Positions 25,005-33,962 of a DNA stretch of 64,000 nt are shown piece by piece. The stretch spans positions 3,348,001 to 3,412,000 of the forward strand of contig NZ_AP022584.1 of assembly GCF_010731675.1 (NCBI RefSeq). The letters are read 5' to 3'. The position numbers and the translations under genes are program-made. Position 1 is the first letter of the stretch. Each line of letters opens with the position of its first letter. Source of the DNA: Mycobacterium marseillense. GTDB lineage: Bacteria; Actinomycetota; Actinomycetes; Mycobacteriales; Mycobacteriaceae. The notes beneath the pieces were generated by a model. That model searched no databases. It saw nothing but the letters and a program-made list of their open reading frames with translations, and was not told the origin of the DNA.

Positions 25005-26984
25005 CTAATAACCCGGGCCCAGGAAGGGATTCTGGGAGCTCCCCGGATATGGCTGATACTGCGGATACTCATTCCCCGGATACGGCTGGTACTGCGGATA
25101 CTCGTTCGACGGGTACTGGGACGGGTACTGCGGGGTCGCGGGAGCCTGCTTCTGCGGGACCTGGATCGGTATCGGCACCGGCAGCAGCGGGACGTGAATC
25201 CACTCCGTCGTCATCGGCACCGTCGTCGTGGTGCTGGTGGTGATCGGCTCCTCGCTGGTGGGCGGAGGCGGCGGTGTCGTCGTCGTCGGCGGGGGCGGCA
25301 CCGTGGTGGTGACCGACGGCTGCGGCGGCGCGGTCGTCGTCGGTGGCGCCGTGTGCCTCGGGGTGTAGACCGGCGCCGGCGGCGCAGACGTCACCACGAC
25401 CGGAGGCGGGGGCGGTGGCGGCGGCGGAGGTTCGGGGGGTGGCGGCGCCGGGCTGGGGATGGGTTGTGCGCTCGGCGGCGGGGGTGGGGGCACCGCGGTG
25501 GGCGGCGGTGGGGCGGCCGGAGGCGGCGCCGCGGGCTTGACGGACGGCACCGGCGGCGCGACCGACGGCGCCGGCGGGGCCTGACGGTTTTCGATCCCGG
25601 TCAGCGTGTAGGCCACGCCGCCGACCGCCGTCATGGCGACCACCGCGGACATCCCGATGATCAACTGGGAGAACCGAAGCCGCCGCCAGGGCCGGCGTTC
25701 CCGCGGCGGGTCGATGACGTTGAGCCGCATCGACCAGCCGGCCGGACCGTCCTCGTCGTAGGTTTCGCCGCCGAACCGCATCCGCAGGTCGCCGGGATCG
25801 TCGGTCTGCGACCAGGCCAGTTCGCGATCCGTGAGCGCCTCGTCGTCGATCACCAGCACATCGCCGGCGCCGAGGTCCACGACGTCGCCGGCGGCGTCGG
25901 CCGCGGCGAGCAGCCCGATCGACGTGCGAGTCCGCAGATCCAGCTCTCCCCCGCGGGAGGCCAGGAGCAACGCCCCGCAGGCCGCCGCGAAGGCCGGTTG
26001 CGATGGTGTCAGGATCGGCGTGCGCCCGTGCATCGAAAGCCGTTCGGTCACAAGCGGAATGCGCGCGCCGCCACCGACCGTGACCACCGCCGCGAGGTCC
26101 GACCAGCTCTTGCGGTAGCGCACCAGCATGTCATCGAAGGCGTAGATGAAGCCGGTCAGCCGATCCTGGATCAGTTCCTCGAGGTCGTCCTGTGTCACCG
26201 TCATGCTGCAACTGCGGCCGCCCAGCACCGCGGCGATGTCGGTGGCCATGTCGACCGACAGCCGCTCCTTGGCCGAGCGGCACTGTTCCCGGAGTTCGCC
26301 GAGCTGCCCGACGCCGGCGGTGCTGCCCGGGTCCAGGCCGCTGCCGTGGCCCAGCTCCTCGAAGGCGCGCAGCTGCAACTCCTGGTCGATCTCGTCCCCG
26401 GACAGCGCGGTGTACCGCATTGTGGCACTGACGAGTTCGAAGTCTCCGGCGATGTTCACCAGGGTGGCCGACGTGCCGCTGCCGCCGAAGTCGAGGAGGC
26501 CGACGATGCCCTCGTCGGGCAGGCCGAGCTCGGATTTCACCGCCGTCACCGACGCGATTGCATCCGAGACCAGGCGCGGCGCCATTCCGCTGCGGACGAA
26601 CCCCACGTGCGTCCGCAGGGCGTCGCGCAGCGCCTGGACCGTGCTCGGTTTCCAGTGGGCGGGAACGGCGATGGAGATCTCCGACGACGCCGCGTCCGCG
26701 CCGGCGGCGAGCACCATCGCGTCCAGGGCCTCCACCGTCAGCAGCTCCGGATCGTGCGCGGAACCGTCGGGCGACACCAGCGCGACCGAGTCCCCGATGC
26801 GCTCGACGAAATTCTTCATCGGCACGCCGGGCTCGGCGAGTGGCGGATTCTCTTCGGGCACACCAATTTTAGGTGCACAGTGCGGATAAAGGGTGAGCAC
26901 GCAGCGGCGGTTAACCGGCGGGCTTCCATTACGCGCAGCGACCAGGTTCGTGGTCCCGATCGACAACCCAAGTGGGTCGTACAT
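25005..26984 (-). CDS. Hsp70/actin-fold membrane protein with Pro/Thr-rich tail (Rv0312-like)
   Basis: 659 aa. Residues 1-390 are a DnaK-like nucleotide-binding domain: phosphate-1 loop LSIGTTNLVAARNG, IAVPAHW, phosphate-2 LLDFGGSGTSATLV, an SVDMATDIAAV segment and adenosine loop VTVGGGARIPLVTERL, then AFAAACGALLLA. No substrate-binding domain follows; instead a basic stretch, one transmembrane helix (IIGMSAVVAMTAVGGVAYTL) and about 200 residues of Pro/Thr-rich sequence with PPPPP runs, ending in NEYPQYQPYPG repeats. The ATPase should be cytoplasmic and the tail in the wall. It matches Rv0312, described only as proline- and threonine-rich. Nucleotide binding is plausible since the loops are better kept than in the DUF7159 neighbours. 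Confidence 0.9.
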   Translation of the reverse strand: MYDPLGLSIGTTNLVAARNGSPPVNRRCVLTLYPHCAPKIGVPEENPPLAEPGVPMKNFVERIGDSVALVSPDGSAHDPELLTVEALDAMVLAAGADAASSEISIAVPAHWKPSTVQALRDALRTHVGFVRSGMAPRLVSDAIASVTAVKSELGLPDEGIVGLLDFGGSGTSATLVNIAGDFELVSATMRYTALSGDEIDQELQLRAFEELGHGSGLDPGSTAGVGQLGELREQCRSAKERLSVDMATDIAAVLGGRSCSMTVTQDDLEELIQDRLTGFIYAFDDMLVRYRKSWSDLAAVVTVGGGARIPLVTERLSMHGRTPILTPSQPAFAAACGALLLASRGGELDLRTRTSIGLLAAADAAGDVVDLGAGDVLVIDDEALTDRELAWSQTDDPGDLRMRFGGETYDEDGPAGWSMRLNVIDPPRERRPWRRLRFSQLIIGMSAVVAMTAVGGVAYTLTGIENRQAPPAPSVAPPVPSVKPAAPPPAAPPPPTAVPPPPPPSAQPIPSPAPPPPEPPPPPPPPPPVVVTSAPPAPVYTPRHTAPPTTTAPPQPSVTTTVPPPPTTTTPPPPPTSEEPITTSTTTTVPMTTEWIHVPLLPVPIPIQVPQKQAPATPQYPSQYPSNEYPQYQPYPGNEYPQYQPYPGSSQNPFLGPGY

Positions 26985-27138
26985 AGAGCGAAAACCTTCG
27001 TCTATAGGGGTCGGTGGCCAGCGTTAACGATAGCCTCGGACACGCCCAAAGCCGATGCTTCGCAATGTCATTGGTATCCGCTCGATGCGCTTGCGTCACC
27101 GAAGCGGTACCAAAAACCCCTTGACACGTAGCTTTCTG

Positions 27139-28368
27139 TTACAACACGGTCAGCGGCAGCGAACGCCTGGGCTCGAACTGGAAGGTCGATCCGCCGCTGA
27201 CCCGGACCACCGAAACCTCTGGCAGTTCCTCGGTGGGCGAGTCGGTTTCGACCAGTTCCGCCGTCCAGTCGGTGGCCGTTCCGCTAACTCGAACCTCGAT
27301 GCGCGGCTCCACCGCGGTGGCGATCGCCTGCAGCGGCTGCACGGATTCCGGGGAGCACAACGAGATCCAGGAACGGTCGTCGTGGGCCGGCGACGGGCGG
27401 ACGTGCAGCCGGTTCGACTCCGTCTCGGCGACAACGTAGCCCGCGGGGTTCAGCAGGGGGTGCAACTCGAGCACCCGCAGCACGCCTTCGGTCCCGCCCG
27501 GCAGCTTCAGCGCGCGGTGGATGCGTTCGGCGGCCACGCCGGCGATGCCGATCAGGCCGCGGGTGCACACGCCGAGCGCTTCGTCGTCGGTGGCGGCTCG
27601 CGCGGCCACCGCGATCGCGAACGACAGGTAGAGCAGGTGCATCTGCAGGCACACCTCGTCGGCCATCCGGACCAGCGCCGAATGCGAGAAGGCGGCGAAG
27701 TCGAAATCGGACAGCAACGGACCCGAGTAGTCCGCCTGCCCCTCGTCCGAGCGATCGATCGGATCGAGTTTCCATCCGGCGGCGCGGGTTTGGCTGACGA
27801 TCTCCAGAGCCGGGATGGCCTGCGCCTCGGGGTAGGACTCGTCGATGATGACGGTCCACGCGCAGTGCGGATGCCGGTCCGCCGGCGTGCGCGGCGGGCG
27901 GTGGATGGGGCGCACCTGCGCGCGCGGGTTGGTCGCGATCGCGGTGGCGTCGAAGGTCGGGTCCTCGATGGTATGGCACATTCCGAACACGTAGTCTTCG
28001 CCCATCGGCTCCACGTCGAGCAGGGCGCCGCAGTGGTCGAGCTGGAATTCGCCGTGCCACCGGTCGTGCACGGTGTAGCGGAAATCCATGAATTGCGGTG
28101 GCGCGCCGATATCGAGCTGCAGGCCCTTGAAGATCGTCGGCACGTCATCGCCCTCGTAGTTCAGCGCTTTCTGCATGCGCCTGGTGTAGATCGGGCTGGC
28201 GCCCGCCCACTCCTCGATGGCGATCTGCACCATCTCGTCGCGGCCGAAAGAGGAAATGCACCACGCCATTCCGGATCGGTCGATCAGCTGTCCGATCAGC
28301 AACAGTTCGGGGACCAGGACGACGAGCTCGTCACGGGACAATTGCGCGTATCGCGAGGGGCTGCTCAC
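27139..28368 (-). CDS. Conserved mycobacterial protein, Rv0311-like
   Basis: 409 aa, GTG start. Soluble; no signal peptide. Recognisable stretches are WCISSFGRDEMVQIAIEEWAGASPIYTRRMQKAL at residues 35-68, FRYTVHDRWHGEFQLDHCGALLDVEPMGEDYVFGMCHTIEDPTFD around 100-145 and a long second half. The WHGEFxLxHCGAL...CHxIEDPTF pattern, with His and Cys residues, could be a metal or cofactor site, but I do not know a described family function. Size and position match Rv0311. It is divergent from the TetR gene (38 bp apart) and so may be its target. Confidence 0.88.
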   Translation of the reverse strand: MSSPSRYAQLSRDELVVLVPELLLIGQLIDRSGMAWCISSFGRDEMVQIAIEEWAGASPIYTRRMQKALNYEGDDVPTIFKGLQLDIGAPPQFMDFRYTVHDRWHGEFQLDHCGALLDVEPMGEDYVFGMCHTIEDPTFDATAIATNPRAQVRPIHRPPRTPADRHPHCAWTVIIDESYPEAQAIPALEIVSQTRAAGWKLDPIDRSDEGQADYSGPLLSDFDFAAFSHSALVRMADEVCLQMHLLYLSFAIAVAARAATDDEALGVCTRGLIGIAGVAAERIHRALKLPGGTEGVLRVLELHPLLNPAGYVVAETESNRLHVRPSPAHDDRSWISLCSPESVQPLQAIATAVEPRIEVRVSGTATDWTAELVETDSPTEELPEVSVVRVSGGSTFQFEPRRSLPLTVL

Positions 28369-28385
28369 GCCACAAAAATAGACGC

Positions 28386-28402
28386 GACTATGTTATAAAG
28401 TC
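28386..28402. promoter_or_regulatory. Possible TetR operator between divergent genes
   Basis: GACTATGTTATAAAGTC is an imperfect palindrome (GACT/AGTC ends) in the 38-bp gap between the Rv0311-like gene and the TetR gene. It contains TATGTT, a TANNNT -10 hexamer for the TetR gene. A regulator bound here could control both directions. Confidence 0.3.
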
Positions 28403-28406
28403 AACA

Positions 28407-29027
28407 ATGTCCATTGTCGCCGGCCAGCCGCCCGGTCGCCCCGTCGGCCCCACCAGGCGAACCACCGCGCCCCGCAAGCGCGGCGATGACACCCGCGCGA
28501 AAATCATCGACGAGACGGTCCGCTGCATCGTGGAGGAGGGATTCTCCGCCGCCACCGCCAAGCATGTCGCCGAACGCGCGGGCGTGACGTGGGGGGTCAT
28601 CCAGTACCACTTCGGAGACCGCAACGGCCTGCTGATGGCCGTCGTGGACGACGGGGTGGCCCGCCTGGTGGACAGCCTGTCGTCGGCCGACGTCAGCGAG
28701 CTGCCGCTGCGGGAACGGATCGAGGTCGTCGTCGACACCGCGTGGAGCTGCTACAGCAGCCCGACGTCGATGGCCGCCTTCGAAATCCTGCGCGAGACCC
28801 GCGGCGGCCCGGACCCCTCGTCGCGACGCCACCTGCTCGACATGAACGCCGCGGTCGGCCAGCTGGGACGGTTGATCACCACCGAACCCGCGCATGCCGG
28901 TGTGGCCGAGGTCATTTGGGCCACGCTGCGCGGCGTGGTGCTGGCGCAGATGCTCACCGGCACCGCCATCGATTGGAGCCTGGAGCGACGTGCCCTCATC
29001 GACATGGTCACCCGTGTGCTGCAATGA
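28407..29027 (+). CDS. TetR-family transcriptional regulator
   Basis: 206 aa; ATG at 28407. The N-terminal helix-turn-helix is TRAKIIDETVRCIVEEGFSAATAKHVAERAGVTWGVIQYHFGDRNGLL, a canonical TetR domain after a basic tail (RRTTAPRKR). The C-terminal ligand domain is helical and not diagnostic. It is followed after 4 bp by the SnoaL-like gene on the same strand and is divergent from the Rv0311-like gene, so both are likely targets. No ligand can be proposed. Confidence 0.93.
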   Translation: MSIVAGQPPGRPVGPTRRTTAPRKRGDDTRAKIIDETVRCIVEEGFSAATAKHVAERAGVTWGVIQYHFGDRNGLLMAVVDDGVARLVDSLSSADVSELPLRERIEVVVDTAWSCYSSPTSMAAFEILRETRGGPDPSSRRHLLDMNAAVGQLGRLITTEPAHAGVAEVIWATLRGVVLAQMLTGTAIDWSLERRALIDMVTRVLQ

Positions 29028-29031
29028 CCTG

Positions 29032-29508
29032 ATGACCCTCGACGATCTCGCCGATATCGAAGCGATCAAGCAAGTCAAATACCGGTATCTGCGCGCGCTG
29101 GACACCAAGCATTGGGATGACTTCGCCGACACCCTGGCCGAGGACATCAAGGCCGACTACGGGCCATCGATCGGCAACGAGCTGCACTTCACCAACCGTG
29201 CCGAGTTGGTGAAGTACATGCGGACCTCGCTGCCCGGCAACGTCATCACCGAGCACCGGGTGACGCATCCGGACATCACCGTCACCGGCGACACCGCAAC
29301 GGGCAGTTGGTATCTGCAGGACAGGGTCATGGTCGCCGACCTGAACTTCATGTTGATCGGGGCGGCCTTCTACCGCGACACCTACCGTCGCACCGAGGCC
29401 GGCTGGAAGATCAGCGGTACCGGCTACGACCGAACCTATGACGCCACAATGTCTTTGGAGGGCATGAACTTCACGCTCAAGCCCGGTCGCGCCATCGCCA
29501 CCGACTGA
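29032..29508 (+). CDS. SnoaL-like / NTF2-fold protein (Rv0310c-like)
   Basis: 158 aa; ATG at 29032, 4 bp after the TetR stop. The fold is recognised from LADIEAIKQVKYRYLRALDTKHWDDFADTLAEDIKADYG, VITEHRVTHPDITVTGDTATGSWYLQDRV and FYRDTYRRTEAGWKISGTGYDRTYD. Many relatives are dehydratases or isomerases acting on steroids, bile acids or polyketides, using Tyr, Asp and His; here Y, D and H are present in the usual region (KYRYLRALD, TEHRVTHPD). It corresponds to Rv0310c. Coupled expression with the TetR suggests control by its own substrate. Confidence 0.88.
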   Translation: MTLDDLADIEAIKQVKYRYLRALDTKHWDDFADTLAEDIKADYGPSIGNELHFTNRAELVKYMRTSLPGNVITEHRVTHPDITVTGDTATGSWYLQDRVMVADLNFMLIGAAFYRDTYRRTEAGWKISGTGYDRTYDATMSLEGMNFTLKPGRAIATD

Positions 29509-29512
29509 GGCG

Positions 29513-30172
29513 CTACTTCGTGATGGCGATGACGGCGCCGGGCCGCAGCCATTTCATGATCGACACCAGCTGAGCGTCGTCGACGGCCACGCACCCCTCG
29601 GTGGGCTTGCCGTCGGTGGTATGGAAGAAGAACGCGGCGCCCCCGCCCGGGGTCTTGTTCTTGTTGACGCCCATCACGACCGCGTGCTTGTACTGGGGGA
29701 TCTGCAGGTTCTCGCTTTCGGCGGTGCTGAACGGGCACTGGGCCTTCTGGCACACCTGCATCGAGTTGAAGGTGGCGCTGTGGTCGTCGCCGCTCCACCA
29801 GTAGTTGGGCCCGGACACCTGGGTGTAGGGCAATCCGGTACCGGGATTCGGCGCGGTGCCGAACGCGGAGTCCAGCGTGTAGACGCCCATCGGGGTGGCC
29901 GGCACGCCGCTCTTGGCCTGCGGCGCCATCCCCGCCGAACCGACGTGGGTGGGAATGCCGGACCGCAGCGACTGCCAGCCGGTGCCGGTGCGTTGGAAGA
30001 TCTCCATCGTCGCGTTCGAACCGCCGGTGCTGACCACCGAAACCACCTGTGTCGCATTGCCAACCGCATTCGCGAACCAGGGAGCGCCGGCGGCCGCGCC
30101 GATCGGCGCGAGCACCACCGAGGCGAATATCACGCACGCCGCAGCGCACAGTGACGTGAGCAGTCGGTGCAT
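29513..30172 (-). CDS. Exported YkuD-like protein with altered catalytic motif (Rv0309-like)
   Basis: 219 aa from ATG at 30172 (an ATG 9 bp upstream is also possible; the chosen one follows GGAG and gives the length of Rv0309). Signal peptide MHRLLTSLCAAACVIFASVVLAPIGAAAGA. The mature protein has the L,D-transpeptidase-like layout: GVPATPMGVYTLDSAFG, YWWSGDD, FFFHTTDGKPTEGCVAVDD, LVSIMKWLRPGAVIAI. The usual SHGC signature reads TEGC: the Cys and Gly are kept but the His is Glu. It may be a divergent transpeptidase, or act on other substrates. Two more cysteines (VCQKAQC) could be bonded. Convergent with the SnoaL-like gene, 4 bp apart. Confidence 0.88.
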   Translation of the reverse strand: MHRLLTSLCAAACVIFASVVLAPIGAAAGAPWFANAVGNATQVVSVVSTGGSNATMEIFQRTGTGWQSLRSGIPTHVGSAGMAPQAKSGVPATPMGVYTLDSAFGTAPNPGTGLPYTQVSGPNYWWSGDDHSATFNSMQVCQKAQCPFSTAESENLQIPQYKHAVVMGVNKNKTPGGGAAFFFHTTDGKPTEGCVAVDDAQLVSIMKWLRPGAVIAITK

Positions 30173-30270
30173 GCACTCCATCGTCAGACCCGCACATCCT
30201 GTGGGTCAAGTAAAGGTTTAGCCCCGGTTAGGTCACCGCACCGTGACCAAATACCCACCGCCGCAGGGCT

Positions 30271-30918
30271 TTAGCCTGAACGGGCGGGAGCGGGTGGCCG
30301 AAAAACCCAGAGGCACACCAGGAAATACAGGTATCCCAGCGACCAGCCGGCCAGCACGTCGGACGGGTAATGCACGTTCAGCGCCACCCGGGAGAGGCCG
30401 ACGGCCGGCAGCGCCACGGCCACCGCCGCGATCGCGACGCGCCGCGCCGGCGCGTTCATCATCGGCAGCGCAAAGCACAGCATCGCGAGCAGCCCGGCGG
30501 TCGCTTCGAGCGCATGGCCGGACGGAAACGAGGTGGCGTCCGCCGGGACCAGCATGGTCGGCGGCCGCGGGCGCCCGGCCAGCGCCTTGGCCGCCGCCGT
30601 CGCGAACTCGTTGCATGGCGCGCACGCCAGCAACAGCACCAGCGCGGCCCGCAGCCGGCGCATCACCAGGGCGAACACCGTCACCGCGATCCCCAGCACG
30701 GCCAGCACGCCCGGGCCCAGCACGAACGACACCGATTCGGCGAACCGAAGCCACGACGGGTGCTTGATCGCGAGCGCCCGCGCCCCGTCCAGCAGCGACC
30801 AGTCCACGCGATACAGCCACGCCCAGTGCTGGCGGTAGCCCACCCACAGCAGCGCGTACACCGCGGCGGCCAGCGCGGCGATCGGAGCGGCCAACGACGT
30901 CCTCGGGCGGGTCATCAT
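30271..30918 (-). CDS. PAP2-family membrane phosphatase (Rv0308-like)
   Basis: 215 aa; about six transmembrane helices. All three PAP2 signature parts are present: KALAGRPRPP, PSGHALEATAG and SRVALNVHYPSDVLAGWSLGY, with the catalytic histidines. The family removes a phosphate from membrane lipids such as undecaprenyl or decaprenyl pyrophosphate or phosphatidic acid, with the active site facing the periplasm. The homologue is Rv0308. Spacing of 98 bp from the next gene downstream (the YkuD-like protein) allows a shared transcript, which would put two envelope enzymes together. Confidence 0.92.
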   Translation of the reverse strand: MMTRPRTSLAAPIAALAAAVYALLWVGYRQHWAWLYRVDWSLLDGARALAIKHPSWLRFAESVSFVLGPGVLAVLGIAVTVFALVMRRLRAALVLLLACAPCNEFATAAAKALAGRPRPPTMLVPADATSFPSGHALEATAGLLAMLCFALPMMNAPARRVAIAAVAVALPAVGLSRVALNVHYPSDVLAGWSLGYLYFLVCLWVFRPPAPARSG

Positions 30919-30994
30919 CCACCGATACCAGCACGGCCGCGGCGCCGGCCGTGCGCCCGCCCCACGCAGCCGCCGGCGCGGTCATACTGGCGGT

Positions 30995-31477
30995 ATGGCC
31001 GTCTTTGTCCGCAGGTTGTTCGGCATCGGCAAGCTGCCCGACGAGCTGCATGCCCAGGTCGAATCGGAAGGGCTCACCTATCTTGCCGATTACGTCGCGG
31101 TGACCCGGCGGTTCAGCGGCACCATCCCGGGTGTGCGGTTGCCGCACAGCGTGGCCAGCTACACGGGGTCACTGGCCTTCACCTCCGAGCGGGTGCTGGC
31201 AACGCTGTCCATGCTGCCCCGGCTGGCGGGCCCGACGGTCAACGTGCGCTGGGACGCGCCGCAGACCGGCCCGGCGAAGGTGGAGATCTCGTCGACGGGC
31301 CTGCAGGTCGACGTCGACGTCTCCCGGGTCGACGAAAAGTTCAGCGGCGAATTGTCGCTGCACTACAAGGTCGCCATTCCCCCCGACGTGCTCGACGGCC
31401 TGCCGCGCCGGTCGCTGGCGTTCGACATGCCGCCGGAATACGTGTTCCGCGCGGTCGGCGTTACCTATAGTCCCTGA
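30995..31477 (+). CDS. Conserved mycobacterial protein, Rv0307c-like
   Basis: 160 aa; ATG at 30995. Soluble, mostly beta-strand in appearance: GTIPGVRLPHSVASYTGSLAFTSERVLATLSM, GPAKVEISSTGLQVDVDVSRVDEKFSGELSLHYKV. No signal peptide or known motif. Position matches Rv0307c. Its end overlaps the convergent small membrane gene by 17 bp. Function unknown. Confidence 0.85.
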   Translation: MAVFVRRLFGIGKLPDELHAQVESEGLTYLADYVAVTRRFSGTIPGVRLPHSVASYTGSLAFTSERVLATLSMLPRLAGPTVNVRWDAPQTGPAKVEISSTGLQVDVDVSRVDEKFSGELSLHYKVAIPPDVLDGLPRRSLAFDMPPEYVFRAVGVTYSP

Positions 31478-31745
31478 TCGTGATCCGCGGCCAGGGCGGC
31501 TGCCGCAGCACCGCCAGGCTGCCGATCACCCCGGCCAGCAGGCCGGTGACCACCCCGATCAGGGCGATGCGATTCGCGTCCACGGCCGGCGTCCAGGTGG
31601 CCCGGCCGTTGCGGATGGCGAAGACCCCCAGCGGCTTGGCGACCACGATGACGGTGGTGCCGTCAGCGGTCTGGTAGGGCTCGCCGTAGGTGCGGCCGGC
31701 GGCGGTATCGGCGGCCAGCTGCTCGAGTACGTCGGAAGGCTTCAC
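31461..31745 (-). CDS. Small GerW/YtfJ-like membrane protein
   Basis: 94 aa from a GTG at 31745 preceded by GGAG at good spacing. The first half, VLEQLAADTAAGRTYGEPYQTADGTTVIVVAKPLGVFAI, resembles the GEPxxxxGxTVIPV core of the GerW/YtfJ spore-protein family, which is also common in non-sporulating actinobacteria. The second half has one transmembrane helix (IALIGVVTGLLAGVIGSLAVL) and a short basic tail. It is divergent from the BluB-like gene. Function unknown. Confidence 0.65.
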   Translation of the reverse strand: MKPSDVLEQLAADTAAGRTYGEPYQTADGTTVIVVAKPLGVFAIRNGRATWTPAVDANRIALIGVVTGLLAGVIGSLAVLRQPPWPRITIRDYR

Positions 31746-31793
31746 GCGGACACTCCCTTCAGGACACGTCCACGCTAGTGCGGATTTCCTACG

Positions 31794-32462
31794 ATGGCTG
31801 ACGTGACCGGTCAGGCATTCAGCCCGCAGGAGCGACGGGCCGTCTATCGCGTCATCTCCGAACGCCGTGACATGCGCCGGTTCGTGCGCGGCGCGGTGGT
31901 GGACGAGGACGTGCTGGCGCGGCTGCTGCAAGCCGCGCACGCGGCGCCCAGCGTCGGGCTGATGCAGCCGTGGCGGTTCATCCGGATCACCGACGACGCG
32001 TTGCGGCGGCGCATCCACGCCCTCGTCGACGAGGAACGTCCGCTGACCGCCGCCGCGCTGGGCGAGCGCGCCGACGAATTCCTGGCGCTCAAGGTGGAGG
32101 GCATCCTCGATTGCGCCGAACTGCTCGTGGTGGCGCTCGGCGACGACCGCGACAAGCACGTCTTCGGCCGGCGGACGTTGCCGCAGATGGACCTGGCGTC
32201 GGTGTCGTGCGCCATCCAGAACCTGTGGTTGGCGGCGCGGTCGGAGGGCCTCGGCGTGGGCTGGGTGTCGCTGTTCGATCCGCGCCGGTTGGCCTCGCTG
32301 CTGGACATGCCCGCCGGCGCCGAACCGGTGGCCATCCTCTGCCTGGGGCCGGTACCCGAATTCCCCGACCGCCCGGCCCTCGAACTCGACGGCTGGGCGG
32401 TGGCGCGACCGCTGTCGGAGTTCGTCTGCGAGAACCGCTGGGGCCGCCTCGAGTCACCCTGA
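31794..32462 (+). CDS. BluB/nitroreductase-family flavoprotein (Rv0306-like)
   Basis: 222 aa; ATG at 31794. It has the nitroreductase-fold FMN motifs as in BluB: RRDMRRFVRG, LLQAAHAAPSVGLMQPWRFIRI, the lid LGERADEFLALKVEGILDCAELLVVAL, VSCAIQNLWLAARSEGLGVGWVSLFDP and AILCLGPVPEFPDRPALE. BluB breaks down reduced FMN with oxygen to make 5,6-dimethylbenzimidazole, the lower ligand of cobalamin. The match is good enough to expect that activity. It lies 69 bp upstream of a sulfatase gene on the same strand. Corresponds to Rv0306. Confidence 0.9.
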   Translation: MADVTGQAFSPQERRAVYRVISERRDMRRFVRGAVVDEDVLARLLQAAHAAPSVGLMQPWRFIRITDDALRRRIHALVDEERPLTAAALGERADEFLALKVEGILDCAELLVVALGDDRDKHVFGRRTLPQMDLASVSCAIQNLWLAARSEGLGVGWVSLFDPRRLASLLDMPAGAEPVAILCLGPVPEFPDRPALELDGWAVARPLSEFVCENRWGRLESP

Positions 32463-32531
32463 CTCGCCGACGTGGCGGGGATCGCCGCAGGACGTTGCGG
32501 TATCGTCGCCGGTCGCAAGGCAAGGTGAGAG

Positions 32532-33962
32532 GTGACGCAATTGACGTCGGGCGAGACCGCGGACACGACAGGCGACCCGCGGCCCAAGGACAACGTGCTG
32601 ATCGTGCACTGGCACGACCTGGGCCGCTACCTCGGCGTCTACGGCCACCCCGACGTCTCGAGCCCGCGCATGGACCGCCTTGCGGCCGAGGGCATCCTGT
32701 TCACCCGGGCCCACGCCACCGCGCCGTTGTGCTCGCCGTCGCGGGGATCGCTGTTCACCGGGCGCTATCCGCAATCCAATGGCCTCATCGGCCTGGCCCA
32801 CCACGGCTGGGAATACCGCAGCGGAATCCGGACCCTCCCGCAAATCCTGTCCGAATCGGGTTGGTATTCGGCGCTTTTCGGCATGCAACACGAGACGTCC
32901 TACCCCAAGCGGCTGGGCTTCGACGAGTTCGACGTGTCGAACTCCTACTGTGACTACGTCGCCGACAAGGCCGACGAGTGGCTGCGGCAAAGCGCCGATG
33001 GCCTTGTGGGACAACCCTTTTTGTTGACCGCCGGCTTTTTCGAGACGCACCGCCCCTACCCCGAGGACCGGTACACGCCGGCCGAGCGCGCCGACGTCGA
33101 CCTGCCCGACTACCTGCCCGACACCCCCGAGGTGCGCGGCGACCTGGCCGCCTTCTACGGGGCGATCAGCGCGGCTGACGCCGCCGTCGGGCGGTTGCTG
33201 GACACGCTGGCCGAAACCGGGTTGGATGCCACCACCTGGGTGGTGTTCTTCACCGACCACGGCCCGGCGTTCCCGCGGGCGAAATCCACCCTGTACGACG
33301 CCGGCACCGGCATCGGCATGATCGTCCGCCCGCCCACCAACCGGGCCGTGTCCCCCCGCGTCTACGACGAACTGTTCAGTGCCGTCGACCTGGTGCCAAC
33401 CCTGTTGGGGCTGTTGGGAATCGACGCCCCCGCCGACGTCGAGGGGGTGTCGCACGCGGGCGTCCTGCTGGAACCGGACCCGCCCACCACGCCGGTGCGC
33501 GACGAGGTGTACACGATGAAGACCTATCACGATTCGTTCGACCCGATCCGCGCGATCCGCACCAAGGACTACAGCTACATCGAGAATTACGCGTCGCGGC
33601 CGCTGCTGGATCTGCCGTGGGACATCGAGGAAAGCCCGTCCGGGATGGCCGTCGCGCCGCTGGCCACGGCGCCGCGGCCCGAGCGCGAACTCTACGATCT
33701 GCGCGCCGATCCCACCGAAACCACCAACCTGCTGGCCGGCGACGGCGCGGACGTCGACGACGTCGCAGCCAATCTTGCCGTCCTGCTCCATGATTGGCGT
33801 CAGCGCACCGGTGACGTCATCCCCTCGGAGTTCGCCGGGACCCGCATCGCCGCGCGGTACACCGAGACCTACCTGCAGATCCATCACGGCACCAGGCCGA
33901 CCCCACGGTCGGCCATCGCCGCCGATCGGGGTATCGAAGAAGGCAAGCCCACGCAGCGGTAG
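32532..33962 (+). CDS. Formylglycine-type sulfatase (Rv0296c-like)
   Basis: 476 aa, GTG start. An alkaline-phosphatase-superfamily sulfatase: metal-binding NVLIVHWHDLGRYLGVYGH, the maturation motif CSPSRGSLFTGRYP (C-x-P-S-R, whose Cys must be converted to formylglycine), FFETHRPYP, TWVVFFTDHGPAFPR and a C-terminal ELYDLRADPTETTNLLAG. No signal peptide is visible, so it should be cytoplasmic. It hydrolyses sulfate esters; the natural substrate is unknown. It needs a formylglycine-generating enzyme encoded elsewhere. Corresponds to Rv0296c. Confidence 0.94.
   Translation: MTQLTSGETADTTGDPRPKDNVLIVHWHDLGRYLGVYGHPDVSSPRMDRLAAEGILFTRAHATAPLCSPSRGSLFTGRYPQSNGLIGLAHHGWEYRSGIRTLPQILSESGWYSALFGMQHETSYPKRLGFDEFDVSNSYCDYVADKADEWLRQSADGLVGQPFLLTAGFFETHRPYPEDRYTPAERADVDLPDYLPDTPEVRGDLAAFYGAISAADAAVGRLLDTLAETGLDATTWVVFFTDHGPAFPRAKSTLYDAGTGIGMIVRPPTNRAVSPRVYDELFSAVDLVPTLLGLLGIDAPADVEGVSHAGVLLEPDPPTTPVRDEVYTMKTYHDSFDPIRAIRTKDYSYIENYASRPLLDLPWDIEESPSGMAVAPLATAPRPERELYDLRADPTETTNLLAGDGADVDDVAANLAVLLHDWRQRTGDVIPSEFAGTRIAARYTETYLQIHHGTRPTPRSAIAADRGIEEGKPTQR

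Noticed and set aside
25194..27131. 645-codon plus-strand frame opposite the Hsp70-like gene
   Set aside because: Antisense shadow; the opposite strand has clear Hsp70 motifs.
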